From assembly GCA_016291895.1 (NCBI GenBank), contig JAEEZO010000029.1, forward strand, positions 1 to 9,263: a DNA stretch of 9,263 nucleotides, in the 5' to 3' direction. Under the pieces are notes generated by a model that worked only from the letters and a program-made list of their open reading frames with translations, searched no databases and was not told the DNA's origin. Position 1 is the stretch's first letter, and the number at the start of each line of letters is the position of its first letter. Source of the DNA: Caryophanales bacterium. GTDB taxonomy: Bacteria > Bacillota_I > Bacilli_A > RF39 > UBA660. Positions 1 to 6,253 of the stretch are shown in pieces. The position numbers and the translations under genes were made by a program.

Positions 1-61
1 AATATCTTTTAATAATAAATTCTTTTGTTTTTGCTGATAACATCGTTTTCTTTTTTCTCAT
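1..61 (-). CDS. Unknown gene, N-terminal 20 codons only (runs off left edge)
   Basis: An ATG at 61 on the minus strand opens a frame that stays open to the window edge. The visible protein begins MRKKKTMLSAKTKEFIIKRY, a basic start with no signal peptide in view. A strong Shine-Dalgarno sequence (GGAGG, about 69-73) lies 7 bases before the ATG and is the main evidence that this is a real start. The gene follows the phosphodiesterase operon in the same direction but is separated from it by a strong terminator. It therefore probably has its own promoter, although none is convincing; a weak AAGACA/TATTAT pair with 18-base spacing would lie partly inside the terminator hairpin. Too little is visible to name a function. 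Confidence 0.6.
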   Translation of the reverse strand, partial: MRKKKTMLSAKTKEFIIKRY

Positions 62-87
62 ATTAATACCTCCAATTTTATAATAAC

Positions 88-126
88 AAAAAAATGTAAA
101 CAGTGTCTTTTTCACTGTCTACATTT
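88..126 (-). terminator. Intrinsic terminator of the phosphatase/phosphodiesterase operon
   Basis: Arms 92-105 and 113-126 form a 14-bp stem around a 7-base loop, followed on the minus strand by a run of seven U's. The one imperfect position (99/119) is A-C in plus-strand RNA but a U-G wobble in minus-strand RNA, so the hairpin is fully paired only when read leftward. It lies 25 bases past the stop codon at 151-153 and ends the unit that starts at 3386. Confidence 0.85.
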
Positions 127-150
127 AATGTACCACTTTATAAATAGTCT

Positions 151-1260
151 TTATTTTTTTACTAAACTTTTAACAATTAAAGGAACATATATTTCATCAT
201 CTGTATAACCTGCATGTTGTGATGCTAATATTTCATCACCAGGAGTTACAATAGCATAATTAGATTTAGCAATAGCAATATAATCACCAATAGCTTCTCT
301 AAATAATTTTATTTCAATACCATCACCAAAAAGTTTACTATCAATAATATCTTGTTTATTATATAAATCATAATAATCACCAAAACTTTTTATAAATAGT
401 TCCATAAACTTTTGATGACATCCATCTTTAATTTTAAAAGATAAAGCACGTTCTTCAAGGGAAGTACTTCTTTCTAATAATTCCATAATTTCCGGATAAT
501 CAGTTAAATAGAAATGATTAATTTTTATATGACCATGGTCAGCAATTACAATTAAAACACTATCTTCTAATTTTTCACATAACTCTTCTATCTTATCGTT
601 TCTTAATTTAATTAAACCTTGAACATAACTATGATCGGGTCCAAGAACGTGCATGGATTTATCAGGATCATCATCATAACCATATAAATATTTCTTACCT
701 GGTTTTTGACTCTCTTCAAGAATAATTCTTAACATGTCATCTAAATCTTTATAAGGATATGTTCCAAAAGGAAATAATTCTTTGGAATAAAATTCACCCT
801 TCTCATTAATTTCGTCAGTAATTGTTTTAGATACTAAAACATCATTTTTTATTTTTAAAAAATCTTCATTAATTTCTTTGCTCTCTTTTTCATAATCTTT
901 AAAAAGTGTAATTACTTTATCAATATTTGGAATATATGTATTCCATCCAAGCCATCCATGTTCACAAGGATTTAATCCCGTACGGATACTAGTTGTTGCG
1001 GCTGTTGTCGTTGCTGGAAAAACACTTGTAATTTCTTTTAATTCATTTTTTATAAAGAAGGCATCAGCATCTAAGGTTCTATTTAATATTCTTGATCCCA
1101 TACCATCAAATAAAATAACTATAACGTTTTTAGGTTTATCACGTTCTAATATTTCATCAATATATGGTAAGGTATTATGATGATATTCCAAACCAAAATA
1201 CTTTCTTATAGAGCAAGCTAGGTTTGTTAAACATTCATTATAATTATTTCTTACAACCAT
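151..1260 (-). CDS. Alkaline-phosphatase-superfamily phosphodiesterase / nucleotide pyrophosphatase-like protein
   Basis: This 369-residue protein carries the full set of metal and catalytic residues of the type I phosphodiesterase/nucleotide pyrophosphatase branch (Pfam PF01663) of the alkaline phosphatase superfamily. These are Asp52 in ILFDGMG, the nucleophile region FPATTT (residues 81-86, probably Thr85), a DxxxHxxGP element with Asp200 and His204, Asp241-His242 in IADHGH, and His349 in SQHAGY. Such enzymes hydrolyse phosphodiester or phosphomonoester bonds with two metal ions, usually zinc. The substrate cannot be predicted. There is no signal peptide or membrane segment, so it is probably cytoplasmic, unlike many secreted relatives. 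It is last in the operon with the tyrosine phosphatase. AAAGGAGG lies 3 bases before the ATG, and the gap to the lipoprotein gene is 17 bases. The catalytic set argues for an active enzyme. Confidence 0.88.
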   Translation of the reverse strand: MVVRNNYNECLTNLACSIRKYFGLEYHHNTLPYIDEILERDKPKNVIVILFDGMGSRILNRTLDADAFFIKNELKEITSVFPATTTAATTSIRTGLNPCEHGWLGWNTYIPNIDKVITLFKDYEKESKEINEDFLKIKNDVLVSKTITDEINEKGEFYSKELFPFGTYPYKDLDDMLRIILEESQKPGKKYLYGYDDDPDKSMHVLGPDHSYVQGLIKLRNDKIEELCEKLEDSVLIVIADHGHIKINHFYLTDYPEIMELLERSTSLEERALSFKIKDGCHQKFMELFIKSFGDYYDLYNKQDIIDSKLFGDGIEIKLFREAIGDYIAIAKSNYAIVTPGDEILASQHAGYTDDEIYVPLIVKSLVKK

Positions 1261-1277
1261 AAATCCTCCTTTTTTTG

Positions 1278-1685
1278 TTATTTTTCTTCAATAACTTTTA
1301 TTTCAATATTTTGAAGTATTTCTTGAAGCTTATCAACGTTATCACTATTAATTACAATACATACTCCTTTTTTACTATCATGTAAATAATGATATTTAGT
1401 ATCTTTATAAATAAATCCATTATCTTTTTTCTCAATCATTTCATTAGTTTCACTAGCAATAATACTATTACAATCATCTTGATATAAGAAATTATAATCT
1501 ACGAATTCTTTATCATCTTTATATATTAAGAACTTACCATCAATAATAAATTTATAAACATCATCATTTGTTATTTTAAATACTAATTTTTCATTTTCAT
1601 TAATTTTAAATTTAACGATTTCTTTTGAGTCACCCTTACATCCTACTAACAAAAGAACAATTAATAACAATAATACTTTTTTCAT
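1278..1685 (-). CDS. Small lipoprotein of unknown function
   Basis: The 135-residue product begins with a textbook lipoprotein signal: MKK, a Leu/Val-rich hydrophobic stretch, and the lipobox LVGC with Cys16 as the lipidated residue. Signal peptidase II should cleave before Cys16, leaving a mature domain of about 120 residues on the outer face of the membrane. The mature part is rich in Lys, Asp and Ile, with alternating strand-like segments. It contains two further cysteines (in DDCNS and KGVCIV) that could form a disulfide. I do not recognise a family. The ATG overlaps the stop codon of the upstream gene by one base (TAATG), and the Shine-Dalgarno AAGGAG lies inside the end of that gene, so the two are probably translationally coupled and may act together at the membrane. 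Confidence 0.8.
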   Translation of the reverse strand: MKKVLLLLIVLLLVGCKGDSKEIVKFKINENEKLVFKITNDDVYKFIIDGKFLIYKDDKEFVDYNFLYQDDCNSIIASETNEMIEKKDNGFIYKDTKYHYLHDSKKGVCIVINSDNVDKLQEILQNIEIKVIEEK

Positions 1686-2707
1686 TAATACTCCTTAAAT
1701 TCATATCTAATTTCAACTCTATTTTCATATAGTCGGATATTTACTTGAAAATTACTATCAATTGTAAAATGACCATAATAATACTTCTCCGAATAATTTG
1801 ATTTCTCTGATACATGATAATCAGTATTAGGGTTTTCAATTAGATCAATAATCTTGTCTTTATATTGTACACTATTTGTTTTAAATAATCTATCCATTAA
1901 TTCTAAATCTTTTGTAATATCATCATGGAAATTTTTAATATCATATGTTAATTCAAAATCAATATTACGATAATCTATATAATCATATTTAGAATATGAA
2001 ATATAAAGAGATGCTTTATCATAAGATGAGATATTAGCTTCTACATCATCAATATTAAAACTATTATGAATACTATTTTTTTCAAAATCTTTTAAAGTAT
2101 TTTCACTCATTCTACTTAATATTTCTACAGGAATATCTTTGTTAAAAATCTTTTTTAAAACTAACTTATCAAAAGCGAATGATTTATCTGCTATACCACT
2201 AGCATAATAATGTTTATAATCAGTTGTTGTATATTTATTAAATGTAATATTTATCGAAAGATTTTCCTTAGGAAAAAAATAAATTGATATAGCATATGAT
2301 GAAAAATTAAAATCAATAGATGCTACTGATTCCGTAATTAAACTATTATTAATAACATATTCAATACCTTTACTTATTAATTCATAATCAAAGTCAATAA
2401 ACACTTTTACTGTTCGTAAATAAACATCAAGATTTTTATTCCAATCAAAGTTATCTAAGCGATCACGTAATTCAATTGATCGATGAGTTGGATATTGATT
2501 AATCGCAAGTCTTATAGTATCACCATAATAATAAGTATTGCTTTTTTTCTCATAACCAACTTCTTTTAGTTTATCATCATACAAAGAAATAGTTTCTTTA
2601 TTATTAAACCAATCAAATAAACGGAATGATACAAAGGCAATCAAAATTAGAACAAAGACACCGATTATTGCGAAAAATAATTTATTAGAATCCTTTTTCT
2701 TTTTCAT
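1685..2707 (-). CDS. Unknown single-pass membrane protein with large extracytoplasmic domain
   Basis: The protein has 340 residues. A Lys-rich N-terminus (MKKKKDSNK) is followed by one hydrophobic segment at about residues 10-30, consistent with an uncleaved signal anchor that leaves about 300 residues outside the cell. That domain is rich in Tyr, Asp, Lys, Asn and Ile and alternates apparent beta strands with helical stretches. It has no cysteine and no catalytic motif I recognise. Segments near residues 130-155, 225-255 and 310-338 look loosely alike (alternating aromatic/Ile strands), which may indicate a repeated fold, but this is weak. AAGGAGAG lies about 9 bases before the ATG. The start overlaps the end of the phosphatase gene by 23 bases and the stop overlaps the lipoprotein start, so it is firmly embedded in the operon. 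Confidence 0.78.
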   Translation of the reverse strand: MKKKKDSNKLFFAIIGVFVLILIAFVSFRLFDWFNNKETISLYDDKLKEVGYEKKSNTYYYGDTIRLAINQYPTHRSIELRDRLDNFDWNKNLDVYLRTVKVFIDFDYELISKGIEYVINNSLITESVASIDFNFSSYAISIYFFPKENLSINITFNKYTTTDYKHYYASGIADKSFAFDKLVLKKIFNKDIPVEILSRMSENTLKDFEKNSIHNSFNIDDVEANISSYDKASLYISYSKYDYIDYRNIDFELTYDIKNFHDDITKDLELMDRLFKTNSVQYKDKIIDLIENPNTDYHVSEKSNYSEKYYYGHFTIDSNFQVNIRLYENRVEIRYEFKEY

Positions 2708-3386
2708 ACAATAAACTCTCCTTTAATTCAAATAAACTATCTGGAGTCATTCCAAGATAATTAATAAAATAATCATTTACATTTTGAAAACGATTATAAA
2801 ATAACTTAATAGCATCTTCCATATACCATGATTTAGAAGCTCCTACCCAAGCTGCTGCCTCTGGATGATTTAAATGATATAAATTAACATCATCTTTTAA
2901 ATAGTTATATGATAAATTATAGTCCGCAATAATATCTTTATTGTTAACACCACACAGTAGCATCAAAAGCATTATTACAACACCTGTTCGATCTTTACCC
3001 ATAGAACAAGAAATAATTACTAAATCTTTATGAGTTCTAATTAATTCAAATACTTCTTTTAATTCTTTATTTTCTAAAATATTAATATAACTACCAGGAA
3101 TATCTTTTTCTTCATTAGGTAATTCGTCTGGTAAATAGATATTATGAAATTCAACTTTATCTTTTAAATAATTAGGTTTTAATTCATTATCTTCATTACT
3201 TCTTAAATCAATAGCTAAAGATAAATGATTGTTCTTTAATAACATTAATTCATCATCTTCTAAGTTTTTTACATAATTACTACGATATAGTCTGTTAAAT
3301 TTAGTAACACGACCTTCTTTAGTTTCATAGCCTCCAATATCTCTCATATTAGAAATATATTTTAAATTTAAATGACGAATATTCAT
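2685..3386 (-). CDS. Tyrosine-protein phosphatase, Listeria LipA / PF13350-like
   Basis: With the start at 3386 this is a 233-residue protein of the bacterial tyrosine phosphatase family Y_phosphatase3 (PF13350), which includes Listeria LipA and mycobacterial PtpB. Family marks in order are MRDIGGY (residues 14-20), the LYRS region (33-36), the IDLRS segment (59-63) and the P-loop CSMGKDRTG with nucleophile Cys127 and Arg133 (CX5R). The Lys-Asp after the Gly is typical of this branch, some of whose members dephosphorylate phosphoinositides as well as phosphotyrosine. There is no signal peptide in this form, so it is probably cytoplasmic. A longer in-frame Met at 3431 was rejected because it lies in the upstream terminator and lacks a Shine-Dalgarno site, whereas AGGTGA precedes the 3386 ATG. 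It is the first gene of a four-gene unit with a phosphodiesterase, suggesting a shared role in phosphate-ester turnover (inference). Confidence 0.88.
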   Translation of the reverse strand: MNIRHLNLKYISNMRDIGGYETKEGRVTKFNRLYRSNYVKNLEDDELMLLKNNHLSLAIDLRSNEDNELKPNYLKDKVEFHNIYLPDELPNEEKDIPGSYINILENKELKEVFELIRTHKDLVIISCSMGKDRTGVVIMLLMLLCGVNNKDIIADYNLSYNYLKDDVNLYHLNHPEAAAWVGASKSWYMEDAIKLFYNRFQNVNDYFINYLGMTPDSLFELKESLLYEKEKGF

Positions 3387-3390
3387 ATTA

Positions 3391-3396
3391 TCACCT
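3391..3396 (-). promoter_or_regulatory. Ribosome binding site that fixes the phosphatase start at 3386
   Basis: On the minus strand AGGTGA sits 4 bases before the ATG at 3386. The same GGTGAT-type site precedes the lemA start at 6138. The upstream in-frame ATG at 3431 has no such site and lies in the arm of the preceding terminator, so 3386 is the better start. Confidence 0.75.
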
Positions 3397-3410
3397 ATTA
3401 TAAATATAAC

Positions 3411-3416
3411 ATTATA
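3411..3416 (-). promoter_or_regulatory. Candidate -10 box for the phosphatase operon
   Basis: A perfect TATAAT lies on the minus strand 25 bases before the ATG at 3386, between the terminator of the upstream unit and the Shine-Dalgarno site. The best -35 at 17-base spacing is TTTAAT (3434-3439), a 3/6 match inside the terminator hairpin. A second TATAAT at 3397-3402 is too close to the ribosome binding site to be preferred. Some promoter is expected here because a terminator precedes it. Confidence 0.4.
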
Positions 3417-3417
3417 A

Positions 3418-3446
3418 ATAAAAAAAGTCATTAATTAAATGACTTT
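3418..3446 (-). terminator. Intrinsic terminator after the 87-residue membrane protein gene
   Basis: A perfect 9-bp stem (3424-3432 with 3438-3446, AAAGTCATT/AATGACTTT) encloses a 5-base loop and is followed on the minus strand by a U run through 3420. It begins four bases after the stop codon at 3450-3452. The plus strand lacks an equally good U tract, so it acts leftward and separates the signal peptidase unit from the phosphatase unit. Confidence 0.75.
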
Positions 3447-3449
3447 CTT

Positions 3450-3713
3450 CTAAAATGTAAAATCTAAATTTGGTATTACAAATATAATCAATAAAGCGAT
3501 GATTATTGCAAGTAAAATAACTGCTCCAACGATGTTATCAATCTCTTGTTTTTTTCTTTTGGCATTTGATAAATCAATCTGTTGTTGATTATATTTTGGT
3601 CCTTGATGATAAAAATTTTCATCATATTGATTATAAAAACCATTATTCTCTCTATTTTGACTATTAGTTTGATAATCGCTTGTTCCAACACTTCCATAAA
3701 AATCATTATTCAT
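3450..3713 (-). CDS. Small tail-anchored membrane protein, Asn/Gln/Tyr-rich
   Basis: This 87-residue protein has a hydrophilic N-terminal half (residues 1-60) that is rich in Asn, Gln, Tyr and Gly, so low in complexity and probably disordered. A basic patch (AKRKK, 51-55) follows, then one very hydrophobic segment at about residues 61-80 and a seven-residue tail. There is no N-terminal signal sequence, so the topology is probably a C-terminal tail anchor with the polar part in the cytoplasm. I recognise no family. The gene follows the signal peptidase gene by 13 bases, with its Shine-Dalgarno (GAGGTG) placed next to that gene's stop codon, so the two are co-transcribed. Its own stop is followed at once by a terminator. 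A scaffold or partner role for the peptidase is possible, but only by association. Confidence 0.72.
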   Translation of the reverse strand: MNNDFYGSVGTSDYQTNSQNRENNGFYNQYDENFYHQGPKYNQQQIDLSNAKRKKQEIDNIVGAVILLAIIIALLIIFVIPNLDFTF

Positions 3714-3726
3714 AATAACACCTCTA

Positions 3727-4371
3727 TTATCCTTCCATAACCATCATAGGATTATCTAATCTTTTTCTTCTTTTTTCATTTCTTTTATTTTTCTTAATCT
3801 TTCCATATAACTTAACGATATCAATTGAAATTATTAAGCCAACAGGAAGAATAATTATAAAAATCCAACCTACATATGATGATAATAATTCTTGAATAAT
3901 ACCTATCTTTGGTATCCTCATTATTACTTTACCATATACTTGTTCTTCACTAACCGTTAAAGGATCTTGACTAATGTTATAGTCACCTTTCATAACAAAA
4001 CTATATTTCCCATTCATTTCATTTTTTTCTAAAATACGATGCGTTATCATTATTCCATAATATTCAGGATTCTCTGAAAAATAAGTTACAACATCGCCAA
4101 CTTTTAAATCTTTTGCTTCAAGTCTTTTTATAATAATAGCATCATTAACTTTAATTGCTGGAGTCATACTTTGCGATACAATTATATACGCATTATATAG
4201 AGGCGGTTTCCAATCACCAGCTTGAGCATTCTTTCTAGAATCCACAACATAAGCGACTAATAGCCCACCAACTAAAAGTAATAAAATAATAATTGAATAT
4301 AATAAAATACTAGCCATGTAGTTGAATAACCATTTTACATCAGGCCATATTTTTTTTACAACTTGTACCAT
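3727..4371 (-). CDS. sipW: Signal peptidase I, SipW-like (S26B, ER type)
   Basis: The 214-residue protein has a membrane segment at about 18-44, an extracytoplasmic catalytic domain, a second membrane segment at about 166-188 and a very basic cytoplasmic tail (KIKKNKRNEKRRKR, 191-204). Catalytic-domain marks are VSQSMTP with nucleophile Ser68, a GDVV element (92-95), ITHRI with His111, and KGDYN with Asp130. His in place of the general-base Lys of ordinary bacterial type I peptidases marks the S26B/ER-type branch, which includes Bacillus SipW. SipW-type enzymes process a small set of exported proteins such as matrix-fibre subunits; no TasA-like substrate gene is visible here. A CnaB-type surface protein lies about 3 kb away but in another unit. 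The Shine-Dalgarno is weak: GGAG is 12 bases away and GAGTG nearer. A 64-bp promoter-sized gap separates the start from the previous terminator. Confidence 0.87.
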   Translation of the reverse strand: MVQVVKKIWPDVKWLFNYMASILLYSIIILLLLVGGLLVAYVVDSRKNAQAGDWKPPLYNAYIIVSQSMTPAIKVNDAIIIKRLEAKDLKVGDVVTYFSENPEYYGIMITHRILEKNEMNGKYSFVMKGDYNISQDPLTVSEEQVYGKVIMRIPKIGIIQELLSSYVGWIFIIILPVGLIISIDIVKLYGKIKKNKRNEKRRKRLDNPMMVMEG

Positions 4372-4388
4372 TATATCACTCTACTCCT

Positions 4389-4413
4389 ATTATAAGGATA
4401 TCATATAGTCCTT
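4389..4413 (-). promoter_or_regulatory. Possible sipW promoter with overlapping imperfect dyad
   Basis: On the minus strand a TATAAT (4389-4394) lies 17 bases before the sipW ATG, and a TATGAT (4400-4405) lies 28 bases before it. No good -35 accompanies either. Arms 4394-4401 (AAGGATAT) and 4405-4413 form an 8-bp imperfect inverted repeat with one bulged base and a 3-base centre, overlapping both boxes; this could be an operator or chance in AT-rich sequence. A promoter is expected here because a terminator ends just upstream. Confidence 0.3.
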
Positions 4414-4435
4414 TTTTATACAATTAATTGAAAAG

Positions 4436-4466
4436 AAAAAAAGATTGACCATTGTCAACCTTTTTT
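4436..4466 (-). terminator. Intrinsic terminator of the lemA unit, overlapping the last stop codon
   Basis: Arms 4437-4449 and 4454-4466 pair through a 13-bp stem with a CATT loop, made of a 7-bp core flanked by A/U runs. Position 4444/4459 is A-C in plus-strand RNA but U-G in minus-strand RNA, so the stem is complete only for leftward transcription. The TGA stop (4455-4457) and the last Lys-Lys-Gly codons lie inside or beside the arm. Confidence 0.8.
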
Positions 4467-5048
4467 AATTAATTTCATATATTTATCAACTTTGTAAGCC
4501 CAAGCTGAATCTTTACCATAAGACTTATACATTTTATATGGACTATCCATATCTTTATTAATAAATTTATCTCTTATGTATACAACTAAGTCATCAAAAG
4601 ACTCTTCTAGTTTATTATATTTTGTATATTTACCACCCATACAATTAGGTGAACCCGTTGTACCACCAACATTTTTACATAATCTTACGATTGGTTGGCA
4701 TTCATCCTTACAACCAGAGTTTATATAAATAATACTTGCAATCAAATATGGATCAACATTTCGATTAATAGCACTACTTGCTACTCTTTCACCATATCCT
4801 TCTAAAGTGGTATCTTTATAATACTTTTCGATTTTTTTACCAATGGCTTCTTTCGTTTCACCATTCCATTCATTTATAACCGCAGGTTTTGGTTCTGTAG
4901 GATTAATAACTTCTTCCTCTTTTGGTTTTTCATGAAAATAAACCATAAGATCATTATCTTGAATAAATTTATTAGAAAAATTTACTCCTAGAAGAAGAAC
5001 ATAATTAAATAGACCAACTATTGTAAATATAAAAATTCTTCTTATCAT
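4455..5048 (-). CDS. Membrane-anchored lysozyme-like (glucosaminidase-type) protein, probably lacking the catalytic Glu
   Basis: The protein has 197 residues. A hydrophobic segment at about 5-24 serves as signal anchor, a Pro/Glu-rich linker covers about 40-60, and a lysozyme-like domain of about 130 residues follows. From memory this resembles small secreted glucosaminidase-like proteins of gut Bacillota, with IASIIY followed by SGCKDEC (111-117), CKNVGG (124-129), SPNCMGG (133-139) and a C-terminal SAWAYKVDKYM pattern. In those proteins I expect a motif like HETGC or HESGC, whose Glu is the general acid; here the residue is Asn110 (codon 4719-4721, AAC). Four cysteines (113, 117, 124, 136) could form disulfides outside the cell. 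It may thus bind peptidoglycan without cutting it. The start has an AAAGGTGG Shine-Dalgarno. The gene lies 22 bases after the HdeD-like gene and is last in the lemA unit. Confidence 0.72.
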   Translation of the reverse strand: MIRRIFIFTIVGLFNYVLLLGVNFSNKFIQDNDLMVYFHEKPKEEEVINPTEPKPAVINEWNGETKEAIGKKIEKYYKDTTLEGYGERVASSAINRNVDPYLIASIIYINSGCKDECQPIVRLCKNVGGTTGSPNCMGGKYTKYNKLEESFDDLVVYIRDKFINKDMDSPYKMYKSYGKDSAWAYKVDKYMKLIKKG

Positions 5049-5070
5049 AATCCTACCACCTTTCTAAAGA

Positions 5071-5655
5071 TTAATCTTCTTTTGTTTTAGCTTCTAAAAT
5101 ATGTCCGGCATCAACAATCGCTTTAACACGACGATTAATAACAATTGTTGTATAAATATCTAATAGAGCATCAACTAGTAAAACTCCACCAATAATACTT
5201 ATTAATAAATTTGATATACTACTTGCATTAATCATTACAAAGATAGCAAATCCAATAAAGATAAATGCTGTAATTAAATTAACATACCAAAATTTATATT
5301 TATTCTTTTTAAGAACAAAACTATTTCTAATTTGATAAATACCATCTACAAAAATAATAATAGATCCACAGAAAGGAATTAATTCGTGTAATAAAGATGG
5401 ATGAAGTACTAAAAATAATCCAAATGATATACACATAACTCCTGTAAAGAAATTAAATCTATTTAAAATATATTCGTCTTTCTTAACAAATAAATTAATT
5501 AAATATACAACACCATATAGCATTATCAAAAAGCCAATTACATAATTAATAGCATTACTAATAAAACTTGGATTAAGAATCATTAATAATCCTAAAATAA
5601 TGTAAACAATTGATATTGCAAATGAATAATTACGAAGTTTTTTTAAATTTTCCAT
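5071..5655 (-). CDS. DUF308/HdeD-like six-helix membrane protein
   Basis: The 194-residue protein has six predicted membrane segments, at about residues 11-28, 34-56, 66-86, 91-110, 122-142 and 149-172. They fall into three two-helix repeats: each pair starts with a short Gly-Leu/Ile-rich helix ending in a motif such as LNPS, LHPS or INAS and continues with a helix containing Gly near its middle and a Tyr or Asp near its end. This triplicated pattern is typical of the short-repeat DUF308/HdeD family. The family is named for an acid-resistance membrane protein of E. coli, but the biochemical role of most members is unknown. The short C-terminal tail is charged. AGGAGGGTG precedes the ATG and overlaps the lemA stop, so the two genes are tightly linked. 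Confidence 0.82.
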   Translation of the reverse strand: MENLKKLRNYSFAISIVYIILGLLMILNPSFISNAINYVIGFLIMLYGVVYLINLFVKKDEYILNRFNFFTGVMCISFGLFLVLHPSLLHELIPFCGSIIIFVDGIYQIRNSFVLKKNKYKFWYVNLITAFIFIGFAIFVMINASSISNLLISIIGGVLLVDALLDIYTTIVINRRVKAIVDAGHILEAKTKED

Positions 5656-5664
5656 AACACCCTC

Positions 5665-6138
5665 CTATGGTAGTAAAGTATCTTTAGTATAATTCATTGC
5701 CTTAGCAACAAGATTTGATGGAAACATATCAATCTTTCTATTATAAGATGATACATTTTCGTTATAAAAGTTTTTAACGAAATCGATTTTACTATTTGTA
5801 CTATAAAGTTTAGTAAGAATATTAGTGTTACTATCTTTACCAATTGTTTCAATAAATTCATTTACTTTTTTTTCAAAAGATTGATATAAAGGAACAAATT
5901 CTTCTTTACTTGTAACTTTTTGAAGATTGTCCATTAAATCGATAACTTCTTGACTATTAAAAGATACATCTTTATTAGCGTCCATTAATTCTTTGAAGAC
6001 TTCAAAACGATCTTTTAAATTAGTGCACATTGTTTCCCATTCTTCACTAATTTTACTTCTTACATTAATAAAATCATTATAAACATAACCTATATATACA
6101 ACCAACCCAACTATTAGGATAAAAAATACCCAAAACAT
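5665..6138 (-). CDS. lemA: LemA family membrane protein
   Basis: This 157-residue protein has an N-terminal membrane segment (about 2-20) followed by the helical LemA domain. Diagnostic features are the YNDFINVRSKI opening (20-30), the long heptad-like helices in the middle, and the C-terminal YNENVSSYNRKIDMFPSNLVA stretch, in which two Tyr-Asn pairs and the FP motif match the LemA signature. The family's N-terminus is normally outside and the helical domain is in the cytoplasm; its molecular role remains unsettled. It is slightly shorter than typical LemA proteins (about 180-190 residues). It is first in its operon, behind a promoter that faces away from that of the DUF2207 gene; LemA and DUF2207 proteins are often encoded near each other. 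GGTGAT precedes the start. Confidence 0.85.
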   Translation of the reverse strand: MFWVFFILIVGLVVYIGYVYNDFINVRSKISEEWETMCTNLKDRFEVFKELMDANKDVSFNSQEVIDLMDNLQKVTSKEEFVPLYQSFEKKVNEFIETIGKDSNTNILTKLYSTNSKIDFVKNFYNENVSSYNRKIDMFPSNLVAKAMNYTKDTLLP

Positions 6139-6153
6139 AATATCACCAATGAA

Positions 6154-6182
6154 ATTATATAATTATTATACAGTTTTGTAAA
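6154..6182 (-). promoter_or_regulatory. Promoter for the lemA unit
   Basis: On the minus strand TTTACA (6177-6182, 5/6 to consensus) is followed after exactly 17 bases by TATAAT (6154-6159). The predicted transcription start, near 6147, would leave a leader of only about 9 bases, with the GGTGAT site at its very 5' end. An alternative -10 TATAAT at 6165-6170 gives a more usual leader but has a poor -35. Some promoter here is nearly certain, given the divergent arrangement. Confidence 0.6.
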
Positions 6183-6200
6183 TCATATTTAACAATTTTA

Positions 6201-6229
6201 TTAAGAATAATTCAATATTATGTTATAAT
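6201..6229 (+). promoter_or_regulatory. Extended -10 promoter for the DUF2207 gene
   Basis: TATAAT (6224-6229) is preceded by TGT (6221-6223), giving the extended -10 element TGnTATAAT. TTAAGA (6201-6206, 4/6) sits 17 bases upstream as -35. Transcription should begin near 6236, leaving a leader of about 18 bases that contains the AGGAAGG Shine-Dalgarno (6241-6247). The promoter lies 18 bases from the divergent lemA promoter. Confidence 0.75.
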
Positions 6230-6253
6230 GTTTTTAGAATAGGAAGGTATGTT

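Noticed and set aside
62..126. A promoter for the left-edge gene hidden in the terminator (TAGACA/TACATT or AAGACA/TATTAT)
   Set aside because: Matches are weak in very AT-rich sequence and overlap the terminator stem; none is strong enough to annotate.
1685..2707. Internal threefold repeat in the unknown membrane protein
   Set aside because: The resemblance among the Tyr/Ile-rich strand segments is loose and could be compositional; not firm enough to report as repeats.
3387..3431. Longer start for the tyrosine phosphatase at 3431, adding a hydrophobic 15-residue N-terminus
   Set aside because: That ATG lies inside the preceding terminator hairpin and lacks a Shine-Dalgarno site, while 3386 has AGGTGA at proper spacing and the family motif starts soon after.
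3503..3706. A 67-codon minus-strand open frame overlapping the 87-residue membrane protein gene
   Set aside because: It lies in another frame of the same DNA. The 87-codon frame has a good Shine-Dalgarno site, a clear membrane helix and a stop just before the terminator, so this one is a shadow.
4455..4457. Possibility that TGA encodes Trp (Mollicutes code 4)
   Set aside because: TGG is used for Trp throughout. Reading through this TGA would enter the terminator hairpin, and the protein ends at a natural domain boundary, so TGA is a stop here.
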